A DNA stretch of 64,000 nucleotides from PALSA-607 sp963825425 (lineage in GTDB: Bacteria > Actinomycetota > Actinomycetes > Acidothermales > Acidothermaceae): positions 1 to 64,000 of the forward strand of contig CAWGTF010000021.1 in NCBI GenBank assembly GCA_963825425.1, read 5' to 3'. A program made the translations under genes and the position numbers. Below the pieces are notes generated by a model, which was given only the letters and a program-made list of their open reading frames with translations, ran no database searches and was not told where the DNA came from. Within the stretch, counting starts at the first letter, position 1. Each line of letters opens with the position of its first letter. Below are positions 45,486 to 55,742 of this stretch, one piece after another.

Positions 45486-48400
45486 CCGCGCGGCAGCGCC
45501 GCAGCTCGCGCGAGCGCACGCACTTCACGCAGCGCCACGGACAACGTCGCGAGATCGGCTCCGTCACTAGCACTGATGTCGTCAACGAACGCCGTAGCTC
45601 GCGCGAGGGCCGCCGCGTTGACCTGTTGCCACGCGGCTATCCGCGCGTCAGCCGACATTGCGGACGGCGTCGAGAGCAACACATCTATCGTCAGTTCTGC
45701 GTGCGCCGCCTCAAGGTCGTCGCGCGCAGCGGCCCTTGCCAGCGTGTGCCAACGACTGTCGCGAGGGAGTGCTCCGATGAGTGTTCCGAGCCGCGAAAGC
45801 CCGAGCACATCAGCGAGAGCGAAGTGCACGGCGGCGACTTCCTCGACGTCCAGCTTGGTCTGCAACGCGATGTCAACGATGGCCAGCGCTGAGAGCCCTT
45901 CCGTCAAGATCACCGCGCGCGACGCGACGTCGTCCGGAACTCCTGCCTCAATCAGGTGGTCGCGCGCCGCGGCGAGGTTCTCGGCGTCAATGCCCCGCAC
46001 GCTGTCCGACAACCCGTTGAGCACAGTGGAAATGCCCCAACTCAGTTGGTTGACCGCCTCCGGAACGTCGAGCGGCGGTCGGCGATTAGCAAGGAACCAG
46101 CGCGTCCCACGATCCAGCAGTTGCCGGGCGCCGAGGAGCAGCCCGGTCTGGACCTCGCTGGCGACCGCGTCGTCCAAAGCTTCGATCTCCCTCCACAGCT
46201 CGTCGACGCGAAACGCCCGACGCGTCGCCGTGTGCGCCCGCGTGATGTCCGCCACCGATGCGGCCGTCTCCCCTGCCATCCGGAAGAGGAACGTGCTGCC
46301 GGACAGGTTCACCAGCTCGTTGGAGAGCTGGGTCGCGATGATCTCTCGACGCAAGGGATGCTGCGTCATCGTGGCGGCAAAGCGTTGCCGCAGTGCGCTC
46401 GGGAAGTAGTCGACCAGAGCCTGCTGCGCAAAGGTCTCGTCAGGCAGGTCAGACGCAACGAGTCCCTGCGTCGCCGTGATCTTCGCGTATGCGAGCAGCA
46501 ATGCGAGTTCTGGTCGAGCGAGCCCGAGACCGGCTGCTCGCCGCTGCGCGATCGCGTCGGCATCGGGCAGGTGCTCAAGGCCCCTGACCAGATGACCAGC
46601 CCTTTCCAGCCAATCGATGTACGCCGCATGGACATGCAACATCGACGGCGCCTGCAGCTGCCCGCACGCCAGCGCCAGGTTCTGTGCGTAGTTGTCACGC
46701 AACACCAAGCTGCCAACCTCGTCGGTCATGCTGACGAGCAACGGACCGCGTTCGGCCTCGTCGAGCTCGTCCGCGCGCGCCGCCACATCGAGCAGAATCT
46801 TGATATTCACCTCATGGTCGGAGGTGTCGACGCCGGCCGAGTTGTCGATGGCGTCGGTATTGATGTGCCCGCCACCGAGGGCGAACTCGAGCCGCCCAAG
46901 CTGCGTGAAGCCCAGATTGCCACCTTCGCCGACGACCCGGCAGCGCAACTCGCGGCCGTCGACCCGGATCGCGTCGTTGGCCCGGTCACCGACGTCCGCG
47001 TGGCTTTCCGTCTGCGCCTTCACATAGGTGCCGATTCCGCCGTTCCACAACAGATCGGCCGGCGCTCGCAAGATCGACCGCATCAGGTCGGTAGGAGCCA
47101 GTGCCGCAGCCGTGATGCCCAAGGCAGCGGCCATCTCCGGCGACACGGGGATGGACTTCGCGGTGCGCGACCACACCCCTCCCCCAGCGGAAATCAGTTG
47201 CGCGTCGTAGTCAGCCCACGAACTTCCGGCAAGACCGAACAGCCGCTGGCGCTCGACGAACGACACAGCCGCATCGGGGAACGGGTCGACAAAGATGTGC
47301 CGGTGGTCGAACGCTGCGAGCAACCGGATGTGGGGTGAGAGCAACATGCCGTTACCGAAGACATCCCCGGACATGTCACCGATACCGACGCAGGTGAAGT
47401 CGGTGGTCTGGCAGTTGACGCCGAGCTCGCGAAAGTGGCGCTTGACGGACTCCCACGCGCCGCGTGCGGTGATGCCCATGGCCTTGTGGTCGTAGCCGGC
47501 AGACCCGCCCGATGCGAATGCGTCGCCGAGCCAAAAGCCGTAGTCGGCCGAGATGCCGTTCGCCAGATCGGAGAACGTGGCGGTGCCCTTGTCTGCTGCC
47601 ACCACGAGGTAGCTGTCGTCGCCGTCGTGACGAATGGTGTCGGTCGGCGGCACAGTCTGCGGTCCATCCGCGTGGGCAATCAAGTTGTCGGTCAGGTCGA
47701 GAAGACCGCTGATCAGCGTGCGGTAACACGCGACGACCTCGGCCTGCTGCGCGAATCGATCGGTCAGGTCGGCGGGCGGTCGCTTGACCACGAAGCCGCC
47801 CTTGGAGCCGACCGGCACGATCACGGCGTTCTTCACGGTTTGGGTCTTCGCCAGGCCGAGCACCTCGGTGCGGAAGTCCTCGCGCCGGTCGGAATATCTG
47901 ATGCCGCCGCGGGCGATCGGACCGAATCGAAGGTGCACGCCCTCGGTGCGCGGCGAGTAGACGAAGATCTCGAACCACGGGCGCGGTTCGGGCAGGTCGG
48001 GCACTGCGCGCGAGTCGAGTTTCAACGCGAGGTAGTCCTTGGGAACAGCGCCCGCGGCCTCTTGCCAGTAATTCGTGCGAACCGTCGCGAGGATCAACGC
48101 GAGAAAGCTGCGCAGGATGCGATCTTCGTCGAGACTGGCGACCGCATCGAGCTCCCGCTCGAAGTCCTGAACCGTGACCGACATTGTGTCGGTGCGGTCG
48201 CCGGCGAATGCCGGATCGAACCTGGCTTCGAACACCGACATGAGCAGCCGGACGACGCGGGTGTTGGCTCGCAGCGCGGACTCGAGATACGCCTGGCTGA
48301 AGCGATAGCCGGCCTGGCGCAGATACTTCGCGTACGCCCGGAGCACTGTCACCTGCCGCCAGCTCAGCCCTGCCTCGAGAACGAGCGCTTGGAACCCGTC

Positions 48401-50283
48401 GACCTCGGCACGGCCATGCCACGCAGCGGTGAGTGCGTCCTGGAAACGCTCGTCCAAAGTCGCCGGCGCATCGTCGTCGCCGACCGGCGCGTGGCGCAGC
48501 CCGAAGTCATAGATCCAGGCGACCGTGCCGTCGCGCCGTTCAATCTCGTAGGGGCGCTCGTCGGTGACCTCGACGCCCATCGACTGCAGGATCGGCAGCA
48601 TGTACGACAGCGATACCGGTGCGCCGCGGCGGAACAGCTTGACAGCGAGATCGCACGCCTCGAGGTCCATCGGTTCGTACAACTCCACGTCGAGGTCGTC
48701 CTCATCGCGCAGCGCATCGAGCCTTTGCAGATCATCGACGGCCACCGTCGCAGCGAAGTCCTCCTTGTATGACTCCGGAAAGGCGTCGGCATATCGAGCC
48801 GCGACGCTCAAATCGAGTTCGTCGCCGAATCGGGCGGCGAGCGCGTCGGCGAAATCGTCCTCCCACGTGCGCGTGGCGGCGACGAGGCGGCTCTCCAGTA
48901 CGTCGCGGTCAACGTCGACGGGGCTGTTGCCGTCGACCCGTACGACAAAATGCACGCGCGCGAGCACCGATTCGGCAACCCGGAAGGTGTCGTCGATGCT
49001 CAACCCACCCAGTGCCTCGAGCAAGATCGCGCGCATCTTCAGCCGCACCGCAGTGTCGTAGCGTTCGCGCGGCAGGTAGACGAGGCACGAAACGAAACGC
49101 CCGTAGACGTCGCGGCGCATGAACAACCGCAATCGCCGCCGTTCCTGCAGATGCAGCACGCCCATCGCTGTGTCGTACAGCTCAGGTACCGAGATTTGGA
49201 ACATCTCGTCACGCGGGTGGTCCTCGATGATCTGGATGAGGTCCTTGCCGCTGTGACTCCGCGGCGTGAAGCCGGAAAGCTCGAGCACCGCCGACGACTT
49301 GCTTCTGAGCAGGGGGATTCGCCACACGCTCTGCGTGTACGCCACAGAGGTGAACAACCCGAGGAACCGACGTTCGCCGATGACGACGCCGGATTTGTCG
49401 AACGTCTTGATGCCGATGTAGTCCAGGTAGACCCCACGATGAACGGTCGACCGCGAGTTGGCCTTGGTGATCAGCAAGAGTTGCGGGTCGCGCACCCGGG
49501 CGCGCACCTCTGCAGGCAGGTCTGCGAGCGGCCGCGGTCGAAGCTTGTCGGCTCGCAGAATGCCGAGCCCGGTGCCAGACACCGCGGCAAGCGCCTCGAC
49601 ACCGTCGTCATCGACCAACCGGTACTCGCGATAGCCGAGAAAGGTGAAGTGGTCGTCAGCCAGCCACCGCAAGAACTCGACGACCTCTGCAACTCTCCGC
49701 CGCAGGTACGGAGATTGGCGGCTCGACATGCAGCTCGTCAGCTGCGCGCAAGGCATACGCGCGCATCTTGGACCAATCCTCGACGGCATCTCGGACGTCC
49801 TGCAGTACCCGCACGATGTCACGGCGCAGTGTTTCCTGCGGCGTTCTCGTCAGTTGGTCCGAATACCTCCAGATGCATCCAAGACTCGACGACGCGCGTC
49901 CGTTGGTGCGTCGGCGCTGTCGAGCGTGCCGGAGACGGCGAGCAACCGTCCATGGAGGTCGCGACGAACGACGAACTGCGGATGGACGACGAGATGGATC
50001 GCGACATTCGTTCGGGCGAGTTCCTGGGTTACCGAATCGACGAGGAACGGCATGTCGTCGGTGACGATCTCGATGATCGCGTGCCGCGGCTGCGTCGGCG
50101 ACGCGAAGACCCGCACCTTCGGCACGCCCGGCGGCCGGATCGAGGCGAACTCGCGGTGCCCGAACGGCGACCTCACGCTTCTGCGCGAGCCGACAGATCG
50201 GCCAGGTCTTCCGCCGCGACGTGCAGGAAGTACCTCGCGACGAACTCGTCGTCCGTCGCGCCGTCAACGCCGTCGGCGCTCAC
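45482..50283 (-). pseudogene. gdh: Large NAD-specific glutamate dehydrogenase, N-terminus frameshifted
   Basis: ~1,600-codon NAD-GDH (the type in mycobacteria and streptomycetes) that oxidises glutamate to 2-oxoglutarate. The GTG start at 50283 overlaps the P5C dehydrogenase stop (GTGA). The N-terminal regulatory part is split: EFVARYFLHVAAEDLADL, then IIEIVTDDMPFLVDSVTQEL, then ESWMHLEVFGPTDE, then DIVRVLQDVRDAVEDW, with frame changes near 50170, 49900, 49850 and 49700. From about 49730 to the end it is open without a break, with FLRWLADDHFTFLGYREYRL, GGIRYSDRREDFRTEVLGLA, VPVGSKGGFVVKRPPADL (catalytic Lys) and GEGGNLGFTQLGRLEFAL. The break cluster may be decay or assembly error. It ends head-on with the MFS gene. 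Confidence 0.85.
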
Positions 50284-51923
50284 CCGTAATCCTTCGCCGG
50301 ATCCATGTGCGGGTAGCGCCACGTAGTCGCCGGCACGAAGGTCTCCTTGATGGCCCGCGTGCTGGTCCACCGCAGCAGGTTCTGGGCCGAGCCCGCCTTG
50401 TCGTTGGTGCCGCTTGCCCGGCCACCGCCGAACGGCTGCTGGCCAACGACCGCACCGGTCGGCTTGTCGTTCACGTAGAAGTTGCCGGCCGAGAACCGCA
50501 GCACCTCTGAGGCGGTGGCGATCGCCGTCCGGTCTTGAGCGATGATCGCGCCGGTCAGCGCGTAGGGCGACGCTTCCGCTGCCTGCGCGACCACGTCGTC
50601 GTAGCGCTCGTCGTCGAAGACGTGCACGGCAAGCAGCGGACCGAAGTACTCACGCACGAAGACCTCATCGGCAGGATCGTCGCCCAGCACAACAGTCGGC
50701 CGCACGAACCATCCTTCACTGTCGTCGAGCTGACCTCCCGCGACAACCGAAAGGCCCGCTGTAGCGCGCGCGCGTTCGATCGCCTCATGCAAGCGCGCGA
50801 ACGAGCGGCCGTCGATGACGGCTCCCATGAAGTTCGAGAAATCGCTGACGTCGCCCATCGGCAGCGCCTCTACCTCTGCGAGCAGGCTCCCTTCGAGTCG
50901 CCGCCACACCGAACGGGGCACGTAGGCACGTGACGCGGCCGAACACTTCTGTCCCTGGTATTCGAAGGCGCCGCGCACAAGAGCGGTCCGCAACACGTCG
51001 ACGTCCGCCGATGGATGCGCGATGACGAAATCCTTGCCGCCTGTTTCGCCGACCAGTCGCGGGTAACTGCGGTAGCTCGCAAGGTTGTCACCAACGGTTC
51101 GCCACAGCTTCTGGAACACCGGCGTCGACCCGGTGAAGTGGATGCCCGCAAGGTCGCGATGGGGAACCGCCACCTGCGACACCGCAGACCCGTAGCCGGT
51201 CACCATCGTGATCACGCCGGGCGGTAGGCCGGCCTCGGCAAGCAACGCCATCACGTAGTGCGACGACAGCTGCGATGTCGGTGCAGGCTTCCAGACGACG
51301 ACGTTGCCCATGATGGCCGGCGCGGTCGGCAGGTTGCCGGCGATTGAGGTGAAGTTGAACGGGGTGATGGCGAGTACGAATCCTTCGAGCGGCCGGTGGT
51401 CGAGCCGGTTCCAGATTCCGGGCGCGGAGATCGGCTGCTCGGCCAAGATGCCGCGCGCGAAGTGCACGTTGAAACGCCAGAAGTCGGCGAGCTCGCAAGC
51501 CGCGTCGATGTCGGCCTGGTAGCACGTCTTGCTCTGACCGAGCATCGTTGCGGCGTTGATCGTGTCGCGCCACGGGCCAGCAAGAAGGTCGGCCGCCTTC
51601 AAGAAGATGGCGGCGCGATCGTCGAAACTCAGGTTGCGCCACGCCGGAGCGGCCGCCATCGCGGTGTCGATCGCGTCGGAGACGTCGGCCGCGGTTGCTT
51701 CGTGCATGCGGCCGAGCACGGTGAACCGGCGGTGTGGTGCGACGACGTCGATGGGCTCGCCCCCAGCCATCGGACGGCGGGTGCCGAGCGCCATCGTCAA
51801 CTCGAGCGGTTCGCCCGCCAGCTCCTTCAAGCGGAGTTCGAGCCGGGCACGCTCGGCGCTTCCCGGCGCAAAATGCAGCGGCGGTTCATTGGTGGGGCTC
51901 GGAACCGTGGTGACGGCATCCAT
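50280..51923 (-). CDS. pruA: L-glutamate gamma-semialdehyde (P5C) dehydrogenase
   Basis: 547-aa aldehyde dehydrogenase that oxidises P5C/glutamate semialdehyde to glutamate in proline catabolism. Motifs are PFNFTSIAGNLPTAPAIMGN, KPAPTSQLSSHYVMALL, FTGSTPVFQKLW (NAD binding), catalytic Glu in VGETGGKDFVIAHPS and catalytic Cys in YQGQKCSAASRAY, then EYFGPLLAV. ATG 51923 has GCAGGAG eight bases upstream; a GTG at 51932 is less likely. Coupled by a 4-base overlap to glutamate dehydrogenase, so the pair could convert P5C through glutamate to 2-oxoglutarate. The proline dehydrogenase is not in this window. Confidence 0.95.
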   Translation of the reverse strand: MDAVTTVPSPTNEPPLHFAPGSAERARLELRLKELAGEPLELTMALGTRRPMAGGEPIDVVAPHRRFTVLGRMHEATAADVSDAIDTAMAAAPAWRNLSFDDRAAIFLKAADLLAGPWRDTINAATMLGQSKTCYQADIDAACELADFWRFNVHFARGILAEQPISAPGIWNRLDHRPLEGFVLAITPFNFTSIAGNLPTAPAIMGNVVVWKPAPTSQLSSHYVMALLAEAGLPPGVITMVTGYGSAVSQVAVPHRDLAGIHFTGSTPVFQKLWRTVGDNLASYRSYPRLVGETGGKDFVIAHPSADVDVLRTALVRGAFEYQGQKCSAASRAYVPRSVWRRLEGSLLAEVEALPMGDVSDFSNFMGAVIDGRSFARLHEAIERARATAGLSVVAGGQLDDSEGWFVRPTVVLGDDPADEVFVREYFGPLLAVHVFDDERYDDVVAQAAEASPYALTGAIIAQDRTAIATASEVLRFSAGNFYVNDKPTGAVVGQQPFGGGRASGTNDKAGSAQNLLRWTSTRAIKETFVPATTWRYPHMDPAKDYG

Positions 51924-52042
51924 TGCTTCCACTCCTGCGGGTGTGCCTTATGGGCGATGGGGCCGGGTCGCGGGGCCGGGTACGGCCTCGATCCATCCTG
52001 GCACGATCCGTACCCGAAGATCGCCCGGCGCAGCCCAATGGC

Positions 52043-52562
52043 TCAGCGCAGAAGGAAGGCGATCTCCTGCACGGCGTACCACTGCAACTCGTGGTCGTCG
52101 AGGCCGTTGATCGCGAACTGCACATCGTCGTCGTCCGACGTCGCCGCCCTCGAGCATGACGACCGCGGCGGCTACGTCGGATGCCGCGCTCGGGTCGTCG
52201 ACGTGCGCGGAGACGACTTGGTCGAACCGGACCGCGTCGATGACCCGAACCGCGGCCGGATCATCGCCTGGATCGAAGACGACGGCGTCGTCGGCGACGT
52301 CGGCAGCCAGCACGACCCGCCGGTCGCCACCGTTTCCCGGGCAGCAAGCCGCAGCGAGGCGAGCGCTGCTCTGGTCAGTGCCGCGTACTCGAGCTCATCG
52401 ATGTCGCCGTCGCGATACCACTCGCGCAATGCCGGAGTGACCGCGCACGCGCGCGCGCCCGCCGGCGCAACCTCGACCTGCGACGAGATCGGCTCGGAGC
52501 CAAGGCCGGCCGCCTTCAGCCCGGGCAAGCGTCGCCGGCAGGTAGATGCGCACGGCGGACAT
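52043..52562 (-). pseudogene. DUF6912 family protein, frameshifted
   Basis: Conserved actinobacterial protein of ~170 aa and unknown function, read in four pieces: VRIYLPATLARAEG, then ACAVTPALREWYRDGDIDEL with YAALTRAALASLRL, then VVLAADVADDAVVFDP with VVSAHVDD, and finally VQFAINGLDDHELQWYAVQE before the stop at 52043. Frame changes lie near 52520, 52335 and 52150. Every family block is present in order, so either recent damage or sequencing indels explain it. The ATG at 52562 starts MSAVRIYLP. Confidence 0.75.
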
Positions 52563-52611
52563 GTTGCCACGGTTCGGGTGACTGCGCGCCCGTCGTGCAC
52601 AGGCACGTTGG

Positions 52612-52690
52612 CTAGTTCCGGCCCTGGTTCCGGCCCTGTTCGGCCCTGTCCGGCCCTGGTCCGGCCGGTTCCGGCCGAGGTTCGGGCCGG
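52612..52690. repeat. Degenerate GGCCCTG-rich tandem repeats
   Basis: A run of imperfect 8-13 bp repeats built on TTCCGGCCCTGG / TCCGGCCC (six or more units) lies between DUF6912 and the CpaE-like gene. It has no coding sense on either strand and can fold into short GC hairpins. It may impede polymerase or act as a weak terminator. Confidence 0.6.
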
Positions 52691-52695
52691 GCGAA

Positions 52696-54047
52696 TCAGG
52701 CCGAGCGCCGCCCTTCACCGCGGGCCCGGTGCCGGCGGCCGGGGCGAGCCGAGCTGACGCCCGCGTATCGGCGAGCAAGCGGCAGCAGTGCGTGGCGCAC
52801 CTGCGAATCCGGCGCGATCTCACCGAGCGTGTGGCCGCCGGCGATGGCTTTGTCGAGCGACACCCGGTCGTACGGCACAAAGATCACCTCGTCGATTCCG
52901 GCGTAGCGAGTCAACGCCTGCGCAATCTCCTGCTCGGGATCGCCGTTGATCGGACCCTTGCGCACGCGGTTCACCACGACCTGCGGACGGCATTGCGGCA
53001 ACACCTCCGACAGTTCGGCGAGACCGCGGATCAACCGTTGCAGCCCGACCGGATCAGCCGATCCGACGGCAACCACATGGTCGGCATCGGCAAGTGTCGC
53101 CAACGTCGACCCGTTGCGACGTGGCGCGGTCGTGTCGTAGCTGAGCTCCTCGTCCTGCTCGAGACCGAACCCACAATCGACGACGGTCAGGGCCGCGAGT
53201 TGCCGGGCGATTGCGTAGGCCGCAACCAACCCGCTCGGCCGCAACTCCGGCCAACGCTGCGCACGAGCGATGCCCGTGAGCACCCGAAGCTTCGGACCGA
53301 CGACACGAGCCAAGCTCGCGAGGGTGCGCAAATCAAGGTTGCCGGCGTTCGCCTGCCGGACGGCGGCGGCGAGCCCCGGTGACTCGTCCAGCAGCCCGAG
53401 CACCTGCGCAATCACACCGCCGTAGCAATCGGCGTCCGCTAGTAAAGAGGAGCACCCAAGACGAGCCGCCTCGGTGGCAAGGACGACCGCCACCGTCGTC
53501 CGGCCAGGCGCACCTGTCGGCCCCCACACTGCAACGAGCCGGCCGTCAGCGTGATCGATGGATTCGACATCGTCACCTGGCACGAGTGCGAGCGTCGGGA
53601 CGTCAGGCAGCGCGGCGCGCGGTTCGGCGTAGCCGAGGCGCAACCGATCGAGCCCACCGGTGGCAACTCCGTCGGCGATCGCCGTCGCCACCTCAGCAGA
53701 GATCAATGCGGGACCGGCGTCGGCAGCCGAGTACATGGCGGACGCCGAGCTGCCGCAGTCGGCGCTCGGCCTCGTCGCTCTACGCCGGTCGCATCGTCAT
53801 GAGCAACCAAGCCGATGACCGCAACCCCCGCGGTTGCCAGCCGGGCCAATGCATCGCGGTCGAGTCGGCGCAGGTCGGCCGACAAGATCACCGCGCGAGC
53901 GGTACCTGCGGCGGCCGCGGCGAGCAAGTCCGCAAGGTCGACGCAACGACGGATCACGACGACGCCGAAGTCCTGGCGCTCGAAGGCCGACACCAGATCG
54001 GCTTCCCACACGGCATCGGTGACGGCGGTCAGAACGGGGACGCTCAA
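52696..54047 (-). pseudogene. cpaE: CpaE/TadZ-like pilus-localisation ATPase, frameshifted
   Basis: MinD/ParA-superfamily protein with an N-terminal receiver-like domain, as in CpaE/TadZ of Tad pilus systems. The receiver-like part (VPVLTAVTDAVWEADLVSAF, RAVILSADLRRLDRDALARL) lies in one frame down to about 53770. The ATPase part (deviant Walker A VWGPTGAPGRTTVAVVLATE, LLADADCYGGVIAQVLGLL, VVNRVRKGPING, VPYDRVSLDKAI) lies in another. A short third-frame bridge (DEAERRLRQLGVRHV) connects them, so two indels near 53770 and 53740 would restore ~450 aa. The TTG start overlaps the stop of the SAF-domain gene (TTGA). It probably positions a pilus or secretion system. Confidence 0.78.
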
Positions 54048-54829
54048 GGGGACGCCGAACCAGCACGGTCGGACGGCGAGGGGCTGGCGGCGTTGACGGG
54101 TGACGCGATGGCCGGTGACGCAACGGCCGGTGATGTGACAGCAGTCGGGGACGGCGGACCCACAGTGACACCCGCAGTCACGCGAGCCGTAGCAGCAGCA
54201 GGCACCCGTACCAGGTCGACCGAGCCGAGCTGAGCGGCCGCAACCACCGCATCGACAAAGGCCACCGGGACCGACAGGACGACGCCAGAACCGTCGCTGC
54301 TCCCAAGAGAGGAGTCAACGATCGTGTCGGCAATGGTGACGTTCGCAAGCACGAGTTGAGGTTTCGCCTGCTCCTGCCCACTGAGCGTCTTCGCTGTGAC
54401 GTAGAGATCGACCTGCACGCCATGCAGATCGTTGCCTCGAGGCATGTGCAGTCGTGCGACTGGAATCGTGACGAGCCGAACCGCCGGCGATGGCGTCGCC
54501 GGGACTGCCGCGAGCGGGATGAGCTGACCACCTGCGAGCGGCGAGACCGTAACGCGCCCAACCGGGCTTGCGCCGGCGGCGGAGATGTAGACGGCACCGT
54601 GGTCCTTGAACCGGACGTTGACCTGCACCAAGTCGGCCTTGATCAACGTGGTGCCGGGCGCGATGTCGCGCGACGCCGCCCACATCACGTCGTACCGCTG
54701 CGAAGACGCGATGATCTTCGCGCCGACCACGACGGACAGCAGCACGAGAACGACTCCGATGACCAGTCGACCGTCGAGCCAGGACGGCGATTTCAGTCGG
54801 GTAGCGGACGGCGCAGGCAGCTCGGACAC
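54044..54829 (-). CDS. SAF-domain protein, CpaB/RcpC-like
   Basis: 261-aa membrane-anchored protein. One N-terminal helix (LVIGVVLVLLSVVVGAKIIA) is followed by a SAF domain (SRDIAPGTTLIKADLVQVNV, AGGQLIPLAAVPATP) and a periplasmic-side region (LVTIPVARLHMPRGNDLHGV, VDLYVTAKTLSG) as in CpaB/RcpC of Flp/Tad pili, ending in an Ala/Ser/Pro tail. GTG 54829 is preceded by a GGGGGAAA site; the longer upstream reading crosses the promoter region. Coupled to cpaE. It is divergent from the HTH gene at 55004; the 54830-55003 gap should hold both promoters. Confidence 0.82.
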   Translation of the reverse strand: MSELPAPSATRLKSPSWLDGRLVIGVVLVLLSVVVGAKIIASSQRYDVMWAASRDIAPGTTLIKADLVQVNVRFKDHGAVYISAAGASPVGRVTVSPLAGGQLIPLAAVPATPSPAVRLVTIPVARLHMPRGNDLHGVQVDLYVTAKTLSGQEQAKPQLVLANVTIADTIVDSSLGSSDGSGVVLSVPVAFVDAVVAAAQLGSVDLVRVPAAATARVTAGVTVGPPSPTAVTSPAVASPAIASPVNAASPSPSDRAGSASP

Positions 54830-55003
54830 GTTTCCCCCGTGACAATCAGTGGCCGATAACAGGCCCCAGTCTGCCCCGTCGGCCGACTTTGCGATGACAA
54901 ACAGAAGTGTTGTGTGGATAACGAAAGCATTCGTGATCAACCGATGGCATACTGACGCCTTACGACGTAGATGGCGGCGTCTGCCCGGTTTTGAGGAGGC
55001 TCG

Positions 55004-55234
55004 ATGGAGAAGCGATTTCTGCTCTTGTCAGATGTCGCTGAGGTGCTGAACATCTCCGCTGCGCAGACCTACGCACTGGTGCGATCAGGCGAACTGCCGG
55101 CGATCAAGGTCGGGGGCCGCGGCCAGTGGCGGGTAGAAGCGCCCGTGCTCGAGCGCTACATCCAAGACGCCTACACCCGCACCCGCGACTTCGTCAGCAG
55201 TCATCCGTTCGGCGGTGGCGAGCCAGACGAGTAG
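55004..55234 (+). CDS. Excisionase/BldC-like helix-turn-helix protein
   Basis: 76-aa DNA-binding protein: RFLLLSDVAEVLNISAAQTY and ALVRSGELPAIKVGGRGQWR form the winged MerR-like HTH of the excisionase/BldC group, with an acidic C-terminus. Homologues are common in actinobacteria next to SAF-domain genes, and it is likely to regulate the divergent cpaB-cpaE pair. The ATG is six bases after a perfect AGGAGG. It is not linked to any integrase here, so a prophage role is unlikely. Confidence 0.85.
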   Translation: MEKRFLLLSDVAEVLNISAAQTYALVRSGELPAIKVGGRGQWRVEAPVLERYIQDAYTRTRDFVSSHPFGGGEPDE

Positions 55235-55742
55235 ACCGTTCGAAGCTCGTGGGCGATCTCAGGCCTGGGTGGGCACGGCGGCAAGATGAGGTGATGGGTA
55301 AATGTCCGAGGTGCAACTCACCGTCTCACGGGTTGGCAGGCCGGTCGAAATGCGCACGCTCTCTCAGCGGCGTTAGCGGACGACGTGTTGGGGTGCACCG
55401 TCAGGTACGGCCAGCTGGTGGCGCTAATCTTCGCCGGTGGATCCGCGCCGGGCCGCCCTTGAAGGCCGAGTTGCTTCGCTCGCTGACCGGCTGCGGGTCT
55501 CCTCGCGTGCAGACCTCGGCTCCTATCTGAGCGAGCTTGTTCCTGACGGTCCGGCACCTGCCGACGATGACCATCTTCCTGAGCTTCGAATGCGGCTCGC
55601 ACGCATCGCGGCGGATCCGGCAGTTGACGAGCCGCTCCGGTTGGAGGCGGCATGCCACACCCGAGCGGGGCATGTCCGGTCGACTCTCGCCTGTTGACGT
55701 GGGCGGTGGACTGATCTGCGGGTGGGGCGGGCAGCCTAGAGT
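55235..55742. other. 508-bp stretch with only one weak ORF
   Basis: The only candidate is a plus-strand GTG frame at 55437-55697 (86 aa, RRAALEGRVASLADRL...), which has a plausible amphipathic helix but no ribosome binding site worth the name, no family and a ragged end. I treat it as hypothetical. Nothing else convincing is seen on either strand. Confidence 0.35.

Noticed and set aside
45956..48772. Two long plus-strand frames (460 and 445 codons)
   Set aside because: They lie opposite the conserved catalytic part of glutamate dehydrogenase and show no family features.
55004..55234. Prophage excisionase
   Set aside because: No integrase, attachment site or phage gene nearby; the SAF-domain neighbour is the usual actinobacterial partner.
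55437..55697. 86-codon plus-strand ORF as a real gene
   Set aside because: No family, poor start context and no coupling to the methyltransferase; kept only as a weak hypothetical.
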